Positions 60,714-64,000 of a stretch of 64,000 bases of DNA are shown piece by piece. Location of the stretch: positions 124,001-188,000 of the forward strand of contig NZ_CZJT01000079.1 of assembly GCF_900010755.1 (NCBI RefSeq). Direction: 5' to 3'. The position numbers were made by a program, and so were the translations under genes. Origin of the DNA: Paeniglutamicibacter antarcticus. Lineage in GTDB: Bacteria; Actinomycetota; Actinomycetes; Actinomycetales; Micrococcaceae. Under the pieces are notes generated by a model, which had not been told where the DNA came from, made no database searches, and was given only the letters and a program-made list of their open reading frames with translations. The first letter of the stretch is position 1; every line of letters begins with the position of its first letter.

Positions 60714-61643
60714 TCAGTGTCCGGACTGCGCCTTGGCGCAAATGCCCAGCAGCAATGCGGCCGGTCCCTTGGTCGGTGCCGCTCCACGCCAGATGGCCTG
60801 CAGGTTCCGTACGGGATTTCCCCCCTGCAGAGGCACCTGGATGAAGCTGCCCATGCGCAGGGATCCTTCCACCGCCAGACGACTGAGTATCGCCGGACCC
60901 ATGCCTGCGGAGACCGCCTGGCAGATTGCCGAGTTGGAGTTGAACTCCACGATCGGGGCCGTACGGGTTCCCCCGACATGCTCGTCGAGGAAGGCGCGGG
61001 TTCCGGATCCGGCCTCGCGCTCCACCAAGGGGGTTGTTGCCAATTCGTTCATGGTGACGGGCTTTCCCCGGGTCGCCCACGGGTGGCCCGGCGGAACGAT
61101 GAGCACCAGTTCGTCGGTCCATACGGTGACCGAGGACAACTGCGGGGGTACATCCGGAGTCTCAACGAAGCCCAGGACAACATCGTGGTTCTGCACCGCG
61201 GCGATGACCTCACGCGAATTCATGACGCGCAACCGGGTCTTGATATGCGAATCGGTCTCCTGCAGCCGGCCAATCCAGGTCGGGGCAAGATGCTCGGCCA
61301 CTGTCATGCTGGCGGCAAAGCTGAATTCCCGGTCCACCGGGGCGGCCAGGGCCTGGGCCCCGGTCCACAGGGCGTTCAGGCTTTGGAGTGAATCGCGCGC
61401 CCATTCCACGACCAGCACGCCCTCCGGGGTGAGCTTCGAGCCGGTGGTTGCCCGCGAGAGCAGGTCGAATCCCAGTCGGCGTTCGAGCGTCTTCACGGCC
61501 CGCGTCGCATTGGATTGGGCCATGCCCACCGAGCGCGCGCCGGCGCTGAGGCTGCCGTGGTCGGCGATGCCCACCAGTAGCGCGAGCGAGGACATCTGAA
61601 TCCAGTGCTCGATCCCTGGCGTGTGCCTTAAGGTACCTTCCAT
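60714..61643 (-). CDS. LysR family transcriptional regulator
   Basis: A 309-aa LTTR. The N-terminal winged helix is ADHGSLSAGARSVGMAQSNA, then TRAVKTLERRLGFDLLSR. The effector domain ends with VEREAGSGTRAFLDEHVGG and the SRLAVEGSLRMGSFIQVPLQ segment. It is divergent from the YeiH-family gene, the usual layout for a CysB/CbbR-like activator of YeiH-type exporters. The start at 61643 lacks a ribosome site and overlaps an AT-rich palindromic stretch likely to be its binding region. Confidence 0.88.
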   Translation of the reverse strand: MEGTLRHTPGIEHWIQMSSLALLVGIADHGSLSAGARSVGMAQSNATRAVKTLERRLGFDLLSRATTGSKLTPEGVLVVEWARDSLQSLNALWTGAQALAAPVDREFSFAASMTVAEHLAPTWIGRLQETDSHIKTRLRVMNSREVIAAVQNHDVVLGFVETPDVPPQLSSVTVWTDELVLIVPPGHPWATRGKPVTMNELATTPLVEREAGSGTRAFLDEHVGGTRTAPIVEFNSNSAICQAVSAGMGPAILSRLAVEGSLRMGSFIQVPLQGGNPVRNLQAIWRGAAPTKGPAALLLGICAKAQSGH

Positions 61644-61714
61644 ATCATTATCATATGCCCGTGATAGCCGCTTGGTGTCTACCCTGACAGGTGGATATGT
61701 GAAATTTTTGAAGT

Positions 61715-62794
61715 ATGCAAAACAACGACACTTCACTTGAAACCCCGAGGCGTTTGCCCGCGCCCAAGATGGCTGCCGCCCACGCGGCGCCGAGCAAGAG
61801 TTCGGGGCAGAACTTCCGCAACATGCTGCCGGGCCTGCTGGTCTGCATCATCGGCGGTGTGGTGTCGATGTTCCTGGCCAAGCTGCTTCCCGGTTCCAGC
61901 CCGCTGCTGATCGCCATCCTGCTCGGCGCGCTCTGGCGCAACCTGCTGCCGGTCCCGGATGTGATCCTGCCCGGGGTGACGGTTTCCTCCAAGAAGCTGC
62001 TGCGCACCGGCATCGTCATCCTGGGCCTGCAGCTCTCGCTTTCGCAGATCCTGCACCTGGGCCCCGGCGTGCTGCTGGTTGTATTGCTGAGCGTCGGCGT
62101 GACGTTCGGTGCGGCTCTGCTCATGGGCAAGTGGCTGGGCATCGAGCTGCCGCAGCGCCTGCTGATCGCCGCAGGGGTCTCCATTTGCGGCGCGGCCGCC
62201 GTGGCGGCCACGGAGGGCGCGACCAAGGCCAAGCAGGACCAGGTGGCAACGGCTATCGGCCTGGTGGTGCTCTTTGGCACCCTGATGATCCCGCTCGTCC
62301 CCGCACTCGGTGCCCTGATGGGCATGAACGACGAGGCGATCGGCATGTTCATCGGCGCCTCGACCCACGAGGTGGCCCAGGTGGTCGCCGCCGGCGGTGC
62401 CGTGAGCTCCAGCGCCCTGGCCGTGGCCGTGACGGTCAAGCTGGCCCGCGTGGTCACGCTGGCCCCGATCGTGGCCGGCGTGAGCATCTACATGCGCAAG
62501 AAGCACGACGTGACGGATGCCAAGAAGCCGCCGATTGTCCCACTGTTTGTCGTAGGGTTCATTGCCATGATGCTGCTGCGCACCACGGGTTTTGTGCCCG
62601 CCGGCCTGCTTGAGTTTGCCAAGGTGGCGCAGACCTTCCTGCTGGCCGCGGCAATGTTCGGGCTTGGACTCGGTGTCCACCTCAAGAGCCTGATGCGTTC
62701 GGGTAGCCGCTCGTTGGTGCTCGCCGCGCTGGCGACGTTGGTGATTCTGATCGTAGCCGCCGCCGGAACCATGCTCTTCCCGCCAGCCGTTTAG
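61715..62794 (+). CDS. YeiH/UPF0324 family putative sulfate exporter
   Basis: A 359-aa polytopic protein of the YeiH (Cons_hypoth698) family with about ten helices. LPGLLVCIIGGVVSMFLAKL, SKKLLRTGIVILGLQLSLSQ and ICGAAAVAATEGATKAKQDQ, then GASTHEVAQVVAAG, are the family's conserved stretches. Relatives are linked to sulfate/sulfite export during taurine or sulfonate use, but activity is not proven. A LysR gene is divergent, 71 bp away, and a strong terminator follows. Confidence 0.88.
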   Translation: MQNNDTSLETPRRLPAPKMAAAHAAPSKSSGQNFRNMLPGLLVCIIGGVVSMFLAKLLPGSSPLLIAILLGALWRNLLPVPDVILPGVTVSSKKLLRTGIVILGLQLSLSQILHLGPGVLLVVLLSVGVTFGAALLMGKWLGIELPQRLLIAAGVSICGAAAVAATEGATKAKQDQVATAIGLVVLFGTLMIPLVPALGALMGMNDEAIGMFIGASTHEVAQVVAAGGAVSSSALAVAVTVKLARVVTLAPIVAGVSIYMRKKHDVTDAKKPPIVPLFVVGFIAMMLLRTTGFVPAGLLEFAKVAQTFLLAAAMFGLGLGVHLKSLMRSGSRSLVLAALATLVILIVAAAGTMLFPPAV

Positions 62795-62816
62795 CGCAAG
62801 CCGAACAAGCACTATA

Positions 62817-62857
62817 TTCCCTCGAGCGGTTTCCACTCCGCTCGAGGGAATTTCTTT
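62817..62857 (+). terminator. Intrinsic terminator of the YeiH-family gene
   Basis: TTCCCTCGAGCGG (62817-62829) pairs perfectly with 62838-62850 over an 8-nt loop and is followed by TTTCTTT. Confidence 0.9.
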
Positions 62858-62956
62858 GTGCCACTGCGCCAGCCGGAAAGCCTGATGTGCCGTTCGGGTT
62901 GCGCCGCCTTGTCAGCCTTGGATTCTCATCGATTGCTGGGTTCTGCCGTGATCCAT

Positions 62957-63020
62957 GGGGTCATTGGCAAGACAGCGGTTTCTGGCGCTGTTGTTCTCGG
63001 TTCGAGTCCTGGTGACCCAG
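62957..63020 (+). pseudogene. tRNA-Gln(CUG)-like remnant with shortened D arm
   Basis: The stretch ending TTCGAGTCCTGGTGACCCAG (63001-63020) has the T-loop TTCGAGT with a mostly paired stem and an acceptor 3' strand TGACCCA matching GGGGTCA at 62957-62963 in six of seven positions. TTTCTGG at 62979-62985 places a CTG anticodon between CAGCG and CGCTG. The total of about 64 nt is 8-10 short and the D-arm is missing, so it is probably a decayed copy rather than a working tRNA. No CCA is encoded. It could mark an old integration site. Confidence 0.4.
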
Positions 63021-63176
63021 CTCTTTCGGCAATCAAATTCCAGACTTGAGCCACCGCCACCCGATTTTGATTCGATGGAAAACACCCTCTTTTTGAGAAG
63101 CTGCTGAAACATGTGGATGCCTGCCGTGGGTCGGATTTTCTGGCCCGCAGGCTGGTGCATTCGAACCCGCGAACAG

Positions 63177-63434
63177 ATGTCATTGAGTGTTCACCCGGAG
63201 CCGGCACGGGTCGGTGATACCGTTCAGGACTGGGCCATTGCCACGAAAAGCGTGATGAACAAATCCATGTTTACCCTGGCTCTCACACAGGTCAGAGCGG
63301 ACATTGAAGAGGCGAATGCAGTGCTGTCGCGAGAAATCGCCGAAATCTGCATGAACTTCAGGCCGCGTAGCGCGTCGACTTTGAGAAGATGGGCGTGGGC
63401 CTTGCCGGAAAAGCACTGTCCGAGCCGTTCCTGA
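63177..63434 (+). CDS. Small hypothetical protein, possibly frameshifted
   Basis: ATG 63177 opens an 85-codon frame (MSLSVHPEPARVGDTVQDWA, then SMFTLALTQVRADIEEANAV) that looks helical and natural up to about MNFRPR. After that the Arg/Trp-rich end looks out of frame. A second frame resumes as VDFEKMGVGLAGKALSEPFL and stops 20 nt before the next gene, as a natural C-terminus would. A one-base indel near 63365-63375 would join them into a protein of roughly 95 aa. Function unknown; the next gene encodes a lipoprotein and could be in one operon. Confidence 0.45.
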   Translation: MSLSVHPEPARVGDTVQDWAIATKSVMNKSMFTLALTQVRADIEEANAVLSREIAEICMNFRPRSASTLRRWAWALPEKHCPSRS

Positions 63435-63473
63435 TGACAGGGAATTCGCCCCGATGATGTGGAGGCCAAACAC

Positions 63474-64000
63474 ATGCCGCTAAGACTTCGTTCATTCACC
63501 AGCGGATGCCTGGCGCTGTTGGTGGCATTCGGCCTCTCCGGATGCGCGGAAGACCAGAGCCCGCTGCGGGAAAACGCGGCCAGCGATTTACATGCGGCCG
63601 TTCCGCCCATGATAGAAGACATGTCGCACCAAGCGGATCTGAAGTTCAGCTACTCACGGGACCGAGAATCGAGTTGCCTGCGGCCGGAGAACAAGGAGCA
63701 GCAGAGGCAAACGTATTGGATTGTCAGCTTGGAAGCCGCCGTGGCCAACCGCGCTGCAGGCAAAGCTGCCGTGGATGCAGCCACCGAGTACCTTGTAAAT
63801 TCCGGCTGGGACCATGTCAGCGTCAAGCCGCCGGAACCGCAAGGCCTTGAAGGAGGCGGATTCCGTAAGGGCGACCCAACAATCAGTGTGGGGCTTTTCG
63901 AAGGGGACAACAGGTTCCATATTGAAGTCTTGGCCATGACCACGTGTTTCAAGAATCCCAAGGACCACCGCATGACCCGTTCCCCCAACGACCCCGACTA
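63474..64000 (+). CDS. Secreted lipoprotein, hypothetical (3' end beyond window)
   Basis: ATG 63474 with TGGAGG 8 nt upstream. The N-terminus PLRLRSFTSGCLALLVAFGL leads to lipobox LSGC (Cys about residue 23), then a Glu/Ala-rich mature protein with two Cys (SSCLRPE and TTCFKNP) that could form a disulfide and a Tyr/Trp-containing core (TYWIVSLEAAVANRAAG). It runs open to the window end (at least 175 codons), so the start is firm and the end unseen. No family recognised. It follows the small helical gene by about 40 bp. Confidence 0.7.
   Translation, partial: MPLRLRSFTSGCLALLVAFGLSGCAEDQSPLRENAASDLHAAVPPMIEDMSHQADLKFSYSRDRESSCLRPENKEQQRQTYWIVSLEAAVANRAAGKAAVDAATEYLVNSGWDHVSVKPPEPQGLEGGGFRKGDPTISVGLFEGDNRFHIEVLAMTTCFKNPKDHRMTRSPNDPD

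Overview
The window is a high-GC actinobacterial chromosome segment. Coding density, codon bias and protein sequences fit the Micrococcaceae (Arthrobacter / Paeniglutamicibacter-like); this is inferred from sequence style, since no rRNA gene is present. It is dominated by catabolic operons for CoA-bound carboxylic acids, each with its own regulator and recognisable palindromic operators, interspersed with small accessory islets.

1-9.4 kb: a MarR regulator diverges from an SDR / amidohydrolase / acyl-CoA dehydrogenase / MaoC operon. A NitT/TauT-type ABC importer operon with an embedded acyl-CoA synthetase follows. The promoters of both operons share an operator-like repeat, so this looks like one import-and-degradation regulon for an unidentified organic acid. 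9.4-20 kb holds unlinked genes: a covalent-flavin amine oxidase, a secreted glycerophosphodiesterase with a lamin-tail domain, a K+ channel, an AI-2E exporter, a ClC protein, D-serine dehydratase, a scar of IS110 and truncated ohr remnants, a DoxX protein, and a Schlafen/AlbA-ATPase regulator next to a perfect 30-bp palindrome.

20-33.8 kb: two paralogous 3-oxoacid CoA-transferase pairs flank a TetR / acyl-CoA carboxylase (methylcrotonyl-CoA type) / CitE-like lyase operon. The second pair sits with a thiolase and a divergent IclR regulator, giving a leucine/acetoacetate or beta-ketoadipate style lower pathway. An AT-richer islet with a DUF1016 nuclease and a TGA-split membrane protein interrupts it. 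33.8-35.1 kb is a second AT-richer islet: an Abi-type HEPN protein preceded by a short hairpin RNA gene, an AbiF-RNA-like toxin or defence system.

35.2-42.9 kb: a LacI-controlled divergent cluster (glycerate kinase, BKACE/DUF849, two SDRs, MFS and AtoE transporters) that looks like a beta-hydroxy/beta-keto acid pathway of unknown substrate. 43-49.7 kb: a TetR-MMPL pair, then a NAD-salvage operon (PRPP-synthetase-like, NAMPT-like, a 54-aa protein and a Nudix-derived NrtR-like regulator) behind a 24-bp palindrome. Its pairing resembles the two-enzyme NAD+ reconstitution pathway NARP1. 49.8-62.8 kb: a class II Fic protein with promoter repeats, MFS pumps, a TetR regulator whose operator recurs before a tandemly duplicated YhgE/Pip-like membrane protein, a MarR-DHA2 efflux operon and a LysR-YeiH pair. 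62.8-64 kb holds a tRNA-Gln-like remnant, a probably frameshifted small gene and the start of a lipoprotein gene that runs off the window.
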